64,000 nt of DNA. Source: Variovorax sp. J22G73. Its GTDB lineage: Bacteria > Pseudomonadota > Gammaproteobacteria > Burkholderiales > Burkholderiaceae_C. Location of the stretch: NCBI RefSeq assembly GCF_030317035.1, contig NZ_JASZYK010000012.1, positions 1 to 64,000 on the forward strand, in the 5' to 3' direction. Shown here in pieces: positions 33,256-41,744 of this stretch. The notes beneath the pieces were generated by a model, which saw nothing but the letters and a program-made list of their open reading frames with translations, had not been told where the DNA came from and searched no databases. Made by a program: the position numbers and the translations under genes. Numbering within the stretch: the first letter of the stretch is position 1; each line of letters opens with the position of its first letter.

Positions 33256-34392
33256 TCAGCGCGCCGCCCGGCCGAACTTGGCCAGCGCGGCGGCAATGGT
33301 CTTTTTCAATTCGGCGAACCTCGACATCTCGTTCTTGCCCGTGGGCGAGTACTTCACCGCCTTGCGCTGGTCGCCCATGCCCTTGTGCCCCTGGCGGAGC
33401 TGCGCCTCGATGCATTCCTTGCTGCATTGCGGCGCGACCTCCTTGGCCCCCGCGGCGCAGTGCGCGACCTCCGCGTTGAAAGAGCGGTGATCGCCGGGGG
33501 ACACGCCGGGCCCCGCCGTCGTCTTGTGGTGCGCATGCCGCAGCCCGTGCGTTCCGGAGCAGCTGCCACCCTCGGTGCACATGCAGGGCGCCTTGCCGAT
33601 GTCGTACTTCTCCCAGCCGGGCATCTTTGTGCCGTTCTTCACCGAGCTCACGAAGAACGAACTCTTGGGCACGATGTGGTCGCCGGTCTGCGCGGGGCAG
33701 CACCCGGAGATGCCGTCCCTGGGCTCGGCGTCGTACGAGGTGAGGCGGCAGCGTCGCGCGGCCGAGCACGGGTTCTCGCTGGCATTGCGCGCACGCGTGG
33801 TGGTCGCGCCCTTGCTGCGCGTGAACGCGCTGCCGAGCCCGGCCTCCTCGCACACGTCCTTTCCGGGACCTCCCGCCTTCTTCTTGTAGCCCTGGCAGGC
33901 GGTCTTCTCCTGTTCGCGGTCCTTGTCGCACAGGGCCTTGATCTCGGCGTCGGCCATCGAGTCGACGAAGGGCCACGGGATCGACTCGTTGGCAATCGGG
34001 CTGCCGTGGTTGTTGGTGGTCTTGTCGAGATGCCGCACCGCGTTCTCGCCCTCGAACTTGACGTTCATCGACCAGTCGATGAAATAGACCTTGCCCTTGT
34101 TCTTGCTCGACACCACGCCCTTCTTCGCGGCGCAGCCGGCCTCGTCGCCGGTCGAGGTCTTGAAGTACGACTTGTTCTTCAGCATGACCTCCTGCCCCGA
34201 TATCTGCACCGTGCGGCTGCCGTCGGTGGTGTCCGAGGCGAGGCCGGTGTTCGGGTAGGGCACGGGCACGCCGGGCGGCGTCGCCGGGTTTTCGGGCGGC
34301 GTCATGCAGACGTCGGGCGTCGCGCAGATGGTCTTGCCCGCGCCGGCCTTGCAGGCGACCTCCCGGCCGTTGGCGAAAACCTGGTTGGCCAT
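33256..34392 (-). CDS. PAAR-like (DUF4150) toxin with a Tox-GHH2/HNH-type nuclease end
   Basis: A 378-residue probable T6SS effector. Residues 1-115 form a DUF4150 PAAR-like tip (CKAGAGKTICATPDVCMTPPE seen as KTICATPDVCMTPP, then PVPYPNTG and VMLKNKSYFKTS). The C-terminal region has the nuclease landmarks GDHIVPKSSFF (Asp238-His239) and THGLRHAHHKTT (His282, His286, His288, His289), which resemble Tox-GHH2/HNH-type DNase toxins. Many cysteines (205-320) suggest disulphides or metal sites. A GGAGG site precedes the ATG at 34392. Candidate immunity genes follow directly. Confidence 0.8.
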   Translation of the reverse strand: MANQVFANGREVACKAGAGKTICATPDVCMTPPENPATPPGVPVPYPNTGLASDTTDGSRTVQISGQEVMLKNKSYFKTSTGDEAGCAAKKGVVSSKNKGKVYFIDWSMNVKFEGENAVRHLDKTTNNHGSPIANESIPWPFVDSMADAEIKALCDKDREQEKTACQGYKKKAGGPGKDVCEEAGLGSAFTRSKGATTTRARNASENPCSAARRCRLTSYDAEPRDGISGCCPAQTGDHIVPKSSFFVSSVKNGTKMPGWEKYDIGKAPCMCTEGGSCSGTHGLRHAHHKTTAGPGVSPGDHRSFNAEVAHCAAGAKEVAPQCSKECIEAQLRQGHKGMGDQRKAVKYSPTGKNEMSRFAELKKTIAAALAKFGRAAR

Positions 34393-34397
34393 GCCGC

Positions 34398-35456
34398 TCA
34401 GCCTCCGTCGCCCGCTTGCCAGGAGAACACCATGGCCGCGCGCCTGCCGTCGTCGTTGCCCAGGTGCAGCAGCGCGTTGGCGCCGCGCGCATAGGCTTTC
34501 TCGCTGGCCGCCTTCAGCACGGCGATCATCACCGCGCCGATGGGCGCGCCCACCTCGCCGATGCAGTCGGCCGGGTGCCACACGTCGAACTCGCTGCGTT
34601 TCGTGCGGTCCAGGCGGCCGAACGCGAGCGTGGCCTCCTTGAATGCGTACTGCCCGCCCGAGGCGTCGATGATCTTGAAATCGAGAATGCCTTCACCGCA
34701 GTCCGCGTCGCGCAGCGACTGCCGGATGGCTTCGGTAAGGCCGTCCGCGCGCAGCGGCTCCTCTGAATCGATATGGGCGTGCTCCAGCCCGAAGCCCAGG
34801 CCCCGGCATAGCAGCTGCGGTCCCGCCTGCGCATCCACCGGTTGCACGAGCAGCGCCGCGGCACCCTCGCCGGGAATGAAGCCATCGGAGTTCTCGCTCG
34901 TCAGCAGCCGGTCGCGCGCCTCGCAGTCGGCCAGCGTGGCGCCGGACAGCATGCTGTCGGCGGCAACGACCAGCACGCGCGGCATGCGCAAGCCGGCGAT
35001 CAGCTGGCGGGCCTGCAGCAGCGCGACGGCCACCGACACATGGCCCTGCGCCACGAGCGCCGAGCGTTCATGAAAGCGCAGGCCGAGCTCGTCTTCCAGT
35101 GCCGCGAAGAAGCGCGCATCGTCCGGCACCAGCCGGCCGGGGCGTTCGGTCTCGGGCAGGCACAGCAGCAGCGGCATGGTCTCGCAGACCACCCGGTCCA
35201 GCCCGGCCAGGCACTGCGAGACGGCCAGCGCGGCCATCTTCAGCAGCTTCTTCTCGCCACGCCAGGCCGCAGGCAGCGCAACCTCGCAGCCCATGAGCCA
35301 CTCGCCGGCCGTGTCCCTGAAGCCGGTCTGCTGGAAGTTGTCGATGGCACCGCGAATGGCGGCGCAGGTGGACGCCGCGTCGAGCCCCACGCCCGTGACC
35401 AGGCCCGCGCGTGCGATGGCGATGGGCACCGCGCCCACCGGCCCGTCGGCGCTCAT
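34398..35456 (-). CDS. Ketosynthase-fold protein lacking the catalytic triad
   Basis: A 352-residue protein with the thiolase/3-oxoacyl-ACP synthase fold (ARAGLVTGVGLDAAST, VLVVAADSMLS, DGFIPGEGAAALLV, IGEVGAPIGAVMIAVLKA). In real ketosynthases the nucleophile sits in a TACASS motif and two histidines follow; here the matching places read AQGHVSVAV, IIDASGGQY and CIGEVGAP, so Cys and both His are missing. It is therefore probably not an enzyme. It overlaps the DUF2169 gene by 4 bp and precedes the toxin by 5 bp, suggesting a role in toxin handling. Confidence 0.75.
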   Translation of the reverse strand: MSADGPVGAVPIAIARAGLVTGVGLDAASTCAAIRGAIDNFQQTGFRDTAGEWLMGCEVALPAAWRGEKKLLKMAALAVSQCLAGLDRVVCETMPLLLCLPETERPGRLVPDDARFFAALEDELGLRFHERSALVAQGHVSVAVALLQARQLIAGLRMPRVLVVAADSMLSGATLADCEARDRLLTSENSDGFIPGEGAAALLVQPVDAQAGPQLLCRGLGFGLEHAHIDSEEPLRADGLTEAIRQSLRDADCGEGILDFKIIDASGGQYAFKEATLAFGRLDRTKRSEFDVWHPADCIGEVGAPIGAVMIAVLKAASEKAYARGANALLHLGNDDGRRAAMVFSWQAGDGG

Positions 35457-36577
35457 GCCTCGTCCTCCATTGCTTCGCGCCGGGCACGCACCAGGTCGGC
35501 GAGCGACGGATGCCATTCCTTTCCCAGCTCGCGCGCACGCCACCAGCCGCTCGACATGCGCCCGGCGAGGATGTTCGACACCTCGAAGATGCTTTTCTTC
35601 AGCGGCAGCGTGGCACGCCATGCCAGCGTGAGAAAGCCCTGCTCGGCATCGATCGCGACCGTGTCGAGCGTGGCCATGATTTCCTCGTGGCCGCCCTTGC
35701 GCTGGAAGAAGGTCACCGGGACTTCGCGGCGCGGCAGGCGGAAGCGGGTCTGCCCCTCGGGCCTGAGGTTCATCAGCACGACTTCTTCACCGCCGAGCGG
35801 GAATCCGATCTGCTGGTCGGCCGGAGCGGCCTGGTAGTAGGCCTCGTCGAAGTCGGCCGGCAGGAACGGAAACGCATGGTCGAGCCACGCCTGGTCGTAG
35901 GTGCCCGCATGCGGCAGCCGCTCCGCCCAGTGGCGCCCGACCGGGCCGAACGCCATGGGCGCGAACGCGCCGTCGGGCGCGTCCACGGGACGGTCGATTT
36001 CTTCGGTATGGGGCAGCGGCGCACCATCGACGTAGCGGGCCTGCAGATGCCGATGCCAGCCACGCCCCACGGGATTGCGCATGTAGGCGCCATGCTGCGC
36101 GGGGTCTTCATGGCGCGCGTCGACGCCGCCGAAAGCCACGTCGTAGGAAATGCGCCGCGTGACGAAAGGCTCGGGCGCCGAGGCCCGGGCGCCCGACAGG
36201 CCGCAGAGCCACTGCCGGTCGCCCGTCACCGCGAAGGCCTTGCGCCAGTGGCCGATCCGCACGCCGACCAGCACGCGCCCGGCAGGCTCGCCGTGCGGTG
36301 CGTGCGCAACGCCGGAAACGAGCACGTCGCAGCGGTGCTTGCGCGGCGCGAAGTCCACCTCCTCGGCCGGCGCCGAATAACCGGGCTCGCCCGTGAAGGT
36401 GTCCGCCACGATCAACGGCCGCTGCACTAGGTGCGGTTGCGCCGGTGCATCGGCATCGTCGAACGGACCGGGAATGGCGAAGGTGCCTTTCACCACCACG
36501 ACCAGCAGTTCGCGCCCCGAAGGCTCGACGCCCTGCGTGTAGCCGACGGTCATGCCCGTTGCGTTGACAACTTCCAT
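35453..36577 (-). CDS. DUF2169 effector-loading adaptor
   Basis: A 374-residue DUF2169 protein. DUF2169 proteins are known T6SS adaptors that load PAAR-like toxins onto VgrG. Family landmarks are ELLVVVVKGTFAIPG, EVDFAPRKHRCDVLVSGVAHAP, RISYDVAFGGVD, NPVGRGWH and GGEEVVLMNLRPEG. It lies directly upstream of the ketosynthase-fold and DUF4150-nuclease genes and is the most likely adaptor for that toxin. Confidence 0.9.
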   Translation of the reverse strand: MEVVNATGMTVGYTQGVEPSGRELLVVVVKGTFAIPGPFDDADAPAQPHLVQRPLIVADTFTGEPGYSAPAEEVDFAPRKHRCDVLVSGVAHAPHGEPAGRVLVGVRIGHWRKAFAVTGDRQWLCGLSGARASAPEPFVTRRISYDVAFGGVDARHEDPAQHGAYMRNPVGRGWHRHLQARYVDGAPLPHTEEIDRPVDAPDGAFAPMAFGPVGRHWAERLPHAGTYDQAWLDHAFPFLPADFDEAYYQAAPADQQIGFPLGGEEVVLMNLRPEGQTRFRLPRREVPVTFFQRKGGHEEIMATLDTVAIDAEQGFLTLAWRATLPLKKSIFEVSNILAGRMSSGWWRARELGKEWHPSLADLVRARREAMEDEA

Positions 36578-36618
36578 GGTGTTCGCGCTCGGTCGGTTGG
36601 CTCGGTCGGTCGGCCCGG

Positions 36619-37119
36619 TCAGTTGATCTGCACCGCGCCGCCCTTGAGCCGGTTGATGCCCGTCGAACGGCTGAGCACATAGCTGCCCTGGATCAGCACC
36701 TTGCCCGCGCGCGTCAGCGTGATGCTGGCCTTGCCGCAGCGCAGCACCATCTGCGTCCGCGCGCTGACGAGGAGCCGTTCGCCGTCGGCATCGACCTCCA
36801 CCTGCGCGGGCGCGGGCACCTCCGGCCGGGGCCAACCCGTGGCGTCGCGCAGCACGCCCATCACGATGGGCCTGGCCGGATCGGCCCGCTCGAACATCAG
36901 CACCACGGCGCGTCCGATGTGCGCGCCGTGCAGGTCGATCACGCTGTGCGCGCGCAGCGCCGCCGTGCCGGGCTGCCCCGCGAACACGACCAGGGGGGTG
37001 CTTCCTTCGTCGGCGATGGCCACCAGTTCGCCGATGACAGCGGCCTGCCATGGGCCCGCGACCGCCTCCTGCGTGGCGTTCGCCGCCAGTTGCGTCTCGA
37101 TCAGGTCTCTGCCGCTCAT
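36619..37119 (-). CDS. DUF6484-type VgrG-accessory protein
   Basis: A 166-residue protein with an OB-like N-terminal half (PWQAAVIGELVAIADEGSTPLVVF as AAVIGELVAI, then HIGRAVVLMFERADPARPIVMGVL) and a beta-rich C-terminus (VSARTQMVLRCGKASITLTRAGKVLIQG) that resembles VgrG spike repeats. The pattern fits DUF6484. It begins 19 bp after a vgrG stop and may extend or cap that spike. The role is inferred from position. Confidence 0.75.
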   Translation of the reverse strand: MSGRDLIETQLAANATQEAVAGPWQAAVIGELVAIADEGSTPLVVFAGQPGTAALRAHSVIDLHGAHIGRAVVLMFERADPARPIVMGVLRDATGWPRPEVPAPAQVEVDADGERLLVSARTQMVLRCGKASITLTRAGKVLIQGSYVLSRSTGINRLKGGAVQIN

Positions 37120-37138
37120 GGTCGATCTCCCAAGTGAA

Positions 37139-39523
37139 TCAGTTCTGCAGAATCTTCGAACCCTTCATCACGATGTCGCTGCTCGCCTTGACGTTGATCT
37201 TTCCCGAGCCCTCGATCGTGATGTCCTTGCCCTTGATGACGATGGTTCCATCCTTCTTCATCGTGATGCTCGCGCTGCCCGTGGTGATGGAAATGGAATC
37301 GCCCGCGGTGATGACCAGGTTCTTGCCCACGGAGAGCGAATCGTCCTTGCCCACGCTGGCCGTGCGCGCCTCGCTCACGCTGCGCGTCTCGTTCTTGCCC
37401 ACGTTGGTCGACAGGTTCGCCCCCACGTCCACCGAGCGGTTCGCGCCGATGCTGCTCGACTGGCTGGCGCCCACGCTGATGGTCTGGCTCGCGCCCACGG
37501 TCACCGCCTGCATCGCACCCACGGTGATCTCCTGCGCCGCGCCCACGGTGATGGTCTCGTTCACGCCCACGGTGTGCGTGCGCTGCAGCGCCACGGTGGC
37601 CGCTTCGCTCGCGCCTACGGTGATGGTGCGGTTCTGGCCGATGGAAATCGTCTCGTTCAAATCCACCGTTTCGGTGCGGTTCTGGTGGATGGTGATGGTC
37701 TCGTTCTTGTCGACCGTTTCCGTGCGCTGGCCGTGCACGGTGATGGTCTCGTTGTTGTCCACCGTCTCGGTGCGGTCGTGCTTCACGTGCACGGTCTCGT
37801 CGTGGTCGATGGTCTTGGTGCGGTCGTGGCCGACCCAGTGCGTCTCGTCGTTCTCGACCTCGATGTCCTGGTTCTTCTCGGCATGCAGGTACACCTGCTC
37901 CGAGCCCTTCTTGTCCTCGAAGCGCAGCTCGTTGCAGTTGGCCGCGCTGCCCTTGGGCGTGGAGCGCGTGCGAAAGCCGCTCTGCGTGTGGGTTCCGAAA
38001 GGAATGGGCTGGTCGTCGTTGTACACGCGCCCGGTGATCAGCGGCCGGTCGGGGTCGCCGTTCAGAAAGTCGACGATCACCTCCTGCCCGATGCGCGGGC
38101 AGAAGTAGCCGCCCCAGCCCTTGCCGGCCCAGGGCTGCGACACGCGCACCCAGCAGGTCGATTTCTCGTTGCTCTTGTCGTAGCGGTCCCAGTGAAAGTG
38201 CACCTTCACGCGGCCGAAGTCGTCGGCGTGGATTTCCTCGCCCGCCGGCCCCACCACGATGGCCGACTGCGGCCCCGGCATGACCACGCGCGGCGTGAGG
38301 CGCGGCGGGCGAAACGGCACGTTCACCGGGAACACGGTGAGCAGGAAAGTGCTGGCGCCCGGCAGGCCCGCCTGCAGCGACGGCGTGCGCGCCACCACGG
38401 CCTCGAACGCGGCGCGGGTGTCGGCCAGCACGGCGTCGTCCGCGAGCGCCTCGCGCAGCACGTCGTTCACGCTCATGCTCACGTGCTGCGCCTCGACGTC
38501 GGCGCCCTCGTAGCCGGGGTGGCTGGCGACGAAGGTGCAGGCCGCGATCACGTAGTCGCTGTCGCGCGTGCCGTCGGGGTCGTCCTTGAAAGTGAAGCTG
38601 CGCCCGGCGGCCACGTCGGGCCAGGGCGTGAGCGCCCAGTGGCGCTCGCGGCGTGCGCCGAGTTCTTCGCCGCGCAGCTTGCCCTTGTCGTCGGCGTCGC
38701 CACCGCTGAAGTAGCCGCCCGCGAACTCGAAGGCCTCGAACTCGGCCAGCTCGTGCTTGTCGGGCGTGCCGCCGGCGGCCTCCAGCTTTTTCTTGATGGC
38801 CTTGAAGTCGCTGTCGGTGGAGGCGTACTTTCCGGTGTCGAACTGGCGCTCGCCCACCCAGCGCGACACCTCGTTGAAGCGCGCCTCGGCCGCATCGCCC
38901 GGCACGTAGCGCAGCGTGTCGGCCACGGGCAGCTTGTCGTGCGCCATGTCGCTGGCGTCCGACAGGTGCATGGTGCCCGGCGCGTCGTGCGCATCGAACC
39001 AGTAGTAGATGCCCTCGTCTTCCAGCAACCGCGATGCGAAGTGGTAGTCGCTCTCCTGGTGCTGCACGCAGTAGCGGCGCGGCTTGTGGGTGCCGATGAC
39101 GTTGTCGCTGCGCGTCTTCTTGAAGCGCTTGATGGGGCTGTCCTCGAACACCGCGTCGAGCACCTCGAGCACCGGCTTGTCCTGCAGGATGCGCGAGTTG
39201 ATGCGCCGGCTGAGCAGCCCGAACCACGAGCGCAGCGTGAACCGGTATTCGAAGAAACGCCCCACATGGCCCGCGCGCACGAAGCGCACGGCGTGGCCCT
39301 GGCAGTGCCGCTCGTGCCGGCCGCCGTCGGCGTCCTCGAAGCCGATGACGATGTCGAACGCGCGCCCGAGGATGTCCCTGGCGTCGATGGCCTTGTTTTC
39401 CGACAGCACCGTGAGCTCGTAGGTCGAGGGGCGCGCCAGGGCCTCGTGGCCCACCACGCGCCAGAACATCAGCTCGCCGTTGGCGGGCGAATCGCTCTCG
39501 ATGCGGAACTCGTGGTCGGCCAT
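37139..39523 (-). CDS. vgrG: T6SS spike protein VgrG (first copy)
   Basis: A 794-residue VgrG that forms the trimeric tip of the T6SS tube. It has the gp27-like N-terminal region (FRIESDSPANGELMFWRVVGHEALARPS as ESDSPANGELMFWRVVG), HQESDYHFASRLLEDEGIYYWF, the gp5 OB-fold VHFHWDRYDKSNEKSTCWVRVSQ and VIVDFLNGDPDRPLITGRVYN. The C-terminus is a long beta-prism of TVxxNET-type octad repeats (about 600-770) with no fused effector domain. It is paralogous to the VgrG at 44354-47293. It heads the DUF6484/DUF2169/toxin module. Confidence 0.95.
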   Translation of the reverse strand: MADHEFRIESDSPANGELMFWRVVGHEALARPSTYELTVLSENKAIDARDILGRAFDIVIGFEDADGGRHERHCQGHAVRFVRAGHVGRFFEYRFTLRSWFGLLSRRINSRILQDKPVLEVLDAVFEDSPIKRFKKTRSDNVIGTHKPRRYCVQHQESDYHFASRLLEDEGIYYWFDAHDAPGTMHLSDASDMAHDKLPVADTLRYVPGDAAEARFNEVSRWVGERQFDTGKYASTDSDFKAIKKKLEAAGGTPDKHELAEFEAFEFAGGYFSGGDADDKGKLRGEELGARRERHWALTPWPDVAAGRSFTFKDDPDGTRDSDYVIAACTFVASHPGYEGADVEAQHVSMSVNDVLREALADDAVLADTRAAFEAVVARTPSLQAGLPGASTFLLTVFPVNVPFRPPRLTPRVVMPGPQSAIVVGPAGEEIHADDFGRVKVHFHWDRYDKSNEKSTCWVRVSQPWAGKGWGGYFCPRIGQEVIVDFLNGDPDRPLITGRVYNDDQPIPFGTHTQSGFRTRSTPKGSAANCNELRFEDKKGSEQVYLHAEKNQDIEVENDETHWVGHDRTKTIDHDETVHVKHDRTETVDNNETITVHGQRTETVDKNETITIHQNRTETVDLNETISIGQNRTITVGASEAATVALQRTHTVGVNETITVGAAQEITVGAMQAVTVGASQTISVGASQSSSIGANRSVDVGANLSTNVGKNETRSVSEARTASVGKDDSLSVGKNLVITAGDSISITTGSASITMKKDGTIVIKGKDITIEGSGKINVKASSDIVMKGSKILQN

Positions 39524-39550
39524 GGCCCTGCTCCTTGGCGGCGCGCCGCG

Positions 39551-39946
39551 CTACGGCGCCAGCAGCAGCACCAGCGTCTGGCTGGGTACGGTGCGCACGC
39601 CGGGGCAGTTGGTGCTGTTCTGCAGCGACACGCTGGTCAGGCGCGTGGCGGGCATGCCGTTCCACAGCACGGTGAAGGCGCCCGTGAGATGGCGGCTGGG
39701 CCCCATCACCGTGCCCGAGGCCACACCCAGCAGCACGCCGGCGTTGTCGCCGTTGGTCATCGGAATGGTGGTGCCCAGGTTGTGGGCCGGTGCGCCCATG
39801 ACCAGGATCGTGGGGCAGTTGGGAATGGCCATCGGCCCCATCGCGATGTTGGGGTACGGCACCGGAATGGGCGACGGCGCGGCGGGCGTGATGCAGACAT
39901 CGGGAAAGCCCATGTCGGTGCCCATCAGCTGGCAGTTGGCGAACAT
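39551..39946 (-). CDS. PAAR-like DUF4150 tip protein
   Basis: A 131-residue stand-alone DUF4150 protein (MFANCQLMGTDMGFPDVCIT, PIPVPYPNIAMG, TILVMGAPAHNL, TNGDNAGVLLGVASGTVMGPS). DUF4150 is a PAAR-like fold that sharpens the VgrG spike. No toxin domain is attached. It sits between the DUF3540 and vgrG genes, the usual order in DUF2169 modules. Confidence 0.9.
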   Translation of the reverse strand: MFANCQLMGTDMGFPDVCITPAAPSPIPVPYPNIAMGPMAIPNCPTILVMGAPAHNLGTTIPMTNGDNAGVLLGVASGTVMGPSRHLTGAFTVLWNGMPATRLTSVSLQNSTNCPGVRTVPSQTLVLLLAP

Positions 39947-39976
39947 TTTCTGGTGGCTCCGGTTGGCGTGGCCGCT

Positions 39977-40636
39977 TCAGCCGAAGTGAATCTGCGCGCC
40001 CCGCGCCTTGATGAGCTCGCGGCCGTTCACCAGCGTGTGCTCGCCTTCGAGCCGCAGCACCTGGCTGGCCTCGCACTCCACGTGCGTGGCGGCCACGCGG
40101 TCGATGCCGTCGGTGGTGCGCAGGTAGTGCTTGCTGAAGTGCTGCACGCGGTCCATCACCGAGGACAGCACCGAGCCGACCAGCTTGAGGGTCGTGCCCA
40201 CCAGGTGCAGTTCGCGGCCCACCACCTCGGCGCTGTCGGTGACCACGCGGGTCTTCTGGGTGGCGACATCGAGTGCCCCGGCCTTCAGGCCGACGCGCGC
40301 GGCCTCCAGCTCGAGCACGCCGCCGTCCACGGCAATGCGCAGGTTGCCGGGGCAGTCGAGCACGTTGGGGGTGCCCTCCTCGCGTTGCAGCACGGCCATG
40401 ATCCAGACCTCGTCGGGCGCGATGCGCAGGCAGGCCACGCTGTCGCCGTCTGCGGGCGCCAGCAGGCAGCTGGCGGCGCGTTGCGCGCGCAGCCGCAGCC
40501 CGCCGCTGGCGACGACCCGCGCGCCGCTGGCGTCGGTTCCCAGGATGCCCACGCACCATTCGCCGGCAATGGCCTGGGGGACAGGCTGGCGACGGCGGCT
40601 GGCGGGCCTGGATGTGGCGGGATTGGTGTAGCTCAT
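39977..40636 (-). CDS. DUF3540 T6SS-associated protein
   Basis: A 219-residue protein of the DUF3540 family, recurrent in VgrG-DUF2169-pentapeptide-DUF4150 loci. It has a beta-rich core (LRIAVDGGVLELEAARVGL, VVTDSAEVVGRELHLVGTTLK) and the family end HTLVNGRELIKARGAQIHFG. It may be a small spike-like partner; the function is unknown. It starts 31 bp after the pentapeptide gene. Confidence 0.87.
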   Translation of the reverse strand: MSYTNPATSRPASRRRQPVPQAIAGEWCVGILGTDASGARVVASGGLRLRAQRAASCLLAPADGDSVACLRIAPDEVWIMAVLQREEGTPNVLDCPGNLRIAVDGGVLELEAARVGLKAGALDVATQKTRVVTDSAEVVGRELHLVGTTLKLVGSVLSSVMDRVQHFSKHYLRTTDGIDRVAATHVECEASQVLRLEGEHTLVNGRELIKARGAQIHFG

Positions 40637-40667
40637 GGCATGTTCCTCTGTGTCTGTGTTCGTGCGC

Positions 40668-41744
40668 TCAGGCCACCAGCGGCTGCCAGCGCTCGGACTG
40701 CGCCAGCTCGGGGTCGGTTTCCAGCGCGCGCGCACGGTCGGTCGCCTGCGCGTCGTCGGTGGTGGCGCCGTGCAGCACGGTGCGCAGCAAGCTCGCGCGG
40801 CGCAGGTCGGCGCCGCCGAGGTCGGCATGGCGCAAGTCGGCATAGGTGAGCTCGGCGCCGGTGAAGTTGGCGCCGCGCAGCATGGCGCCCGCGAAGTGCG
40901 CCTGGTAGAGGTCGCAGGCGCTGAAGTCGGCCTGCGGGAGCACGGCACCGGTGAACATCGCTTGCCGCAGGCGCGCGCCCGCGAAGTCGACCCCCTTGCC
41001 CGTGGCCGCGCAGAAGATGGCCTGGGGCGCGGTGGCGCCGGCGAACTTCGCGCCGTCGAGGCTGGCGCCCTGGAAGTTGCATTGCGCAAGCGCCACGCCG
41101 CTGAAGTCGGCGCCGCCCAGGTCGGTCGATGAAAACTGGCAGCCCTCGAGCGTCAGGCCCGCGAACGACTTGCCCCGCAGCGAGGTCTTGAAGAACACGT
41201 TGCGCAGCATGCGCGCGCCGCTCCAGCTCAGGTGGGCAAGGTCGCACTCGGTGACGGTGGTGTAGTGCCAGCGGGTGTCGTCGGCGCACACGTCGAGCAG
41301 CACCGATTGGCTGATCACCGCCGAGTCGAGCAGCACGCCGCGCAGCACCGCGTGGTCGAGCCTGCAGCGCGACAGCGTGGCCATCGTCATGACCGATTGC
41401 GCCATCTGCGCATGCGCCATGTCGCACTCGGTGAACACCGCGCCGTGCAGGTTGGCATCGCGCAGGTCGACGTGGTCGAGCGTGCAGCGGTTGAACACGG
41501 CCTTGCGCAGGTTGGCGCCCGAGGCCAGGGCACCGCGCAGGTCGCACTGGTCGAACACGGTTTCGCGCAGGTCGGCGCCGCGGAAGTCCGTGCCGGCGAA
41601 ATCGATCCGCGAGAAGATCCCGCCGCCCAGCGACAGGCCGGCATAGGCGCCCTTCTTCAGGTCGAGCCCTTCCAGGGTCTCGCCGAGGCCGACGGCCATC
41701 GTCAGCAGCTCGGGGCTCATCGCTGTACGCGGCGCCGCGCTCAT
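40668..41744 (-). CDS. Pentapeptide-repeat protein
   Basis: A 358-residue protein built almost entirely of A(D/N)LxX pentapeptide repeats (FAGTDFRGADLRETVFDQCDL pattern, e.g. ADLRETVFDQCDLRGA and ADLRHADLGGADLRRASL), which fold as a right-handed quadrilateral beta-helix. It starts at the ATGA overlap with the DUF2169-pentapeptide gene (41741-41744). Such proteins occur in T6SS adaptor modules and may scaffold cargo; the function is inferred. Confidence 0.9.
   Translation of the reverse strand: MSAAPRTAMSPELLTMAVGLGETLEGLDLKKGAYAGLSLGGGIFSRIDFAGTDFRGADLRETVFDQCDLRGALASGANLRKAVFNRCTLDHVDLRDANLHGAVFTECDMAHAQMAQSVMTMATLSRCRLDHAVLRGVLLDSAVISQSVLLDVCADDTRWHYTTVTECDLAHLSWSGARMLRNVFFKTSLRGKSFAGLTLEGCQFSSTDLGGADFSGVALAQCNFQGASLDGAKFAGATAPQAIFCAATGKGVDFAGARLRQAMFTGAVLPQADFSACDLYQAHFAGAMLRGANFTGAELTYADLRHADLGGADLRRASLLRTVLHGATTDDAQATDRARALETDPELAQSERWQPLVA

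Noticed and set aside
34398..35456. Calling the ketosynthase-fold gene a fatty-acid or polyketide synthase
   Set aside because: The nucleophilic Cys and both active-site His are absent, and there are no acyl carrier, ketoreductase or acyltransferase genes around it.
36701..40849. A very long plus-strand open frame opposite the first vgrG region
   Set aside because: It is antisense to well-supported genes (DUF6484, vgrG, DUF4150, DUF3540), is rich in His/Arg/Ala/Val low-complexity typical of mirrored GC-rich codons, and has no recognisable domain.
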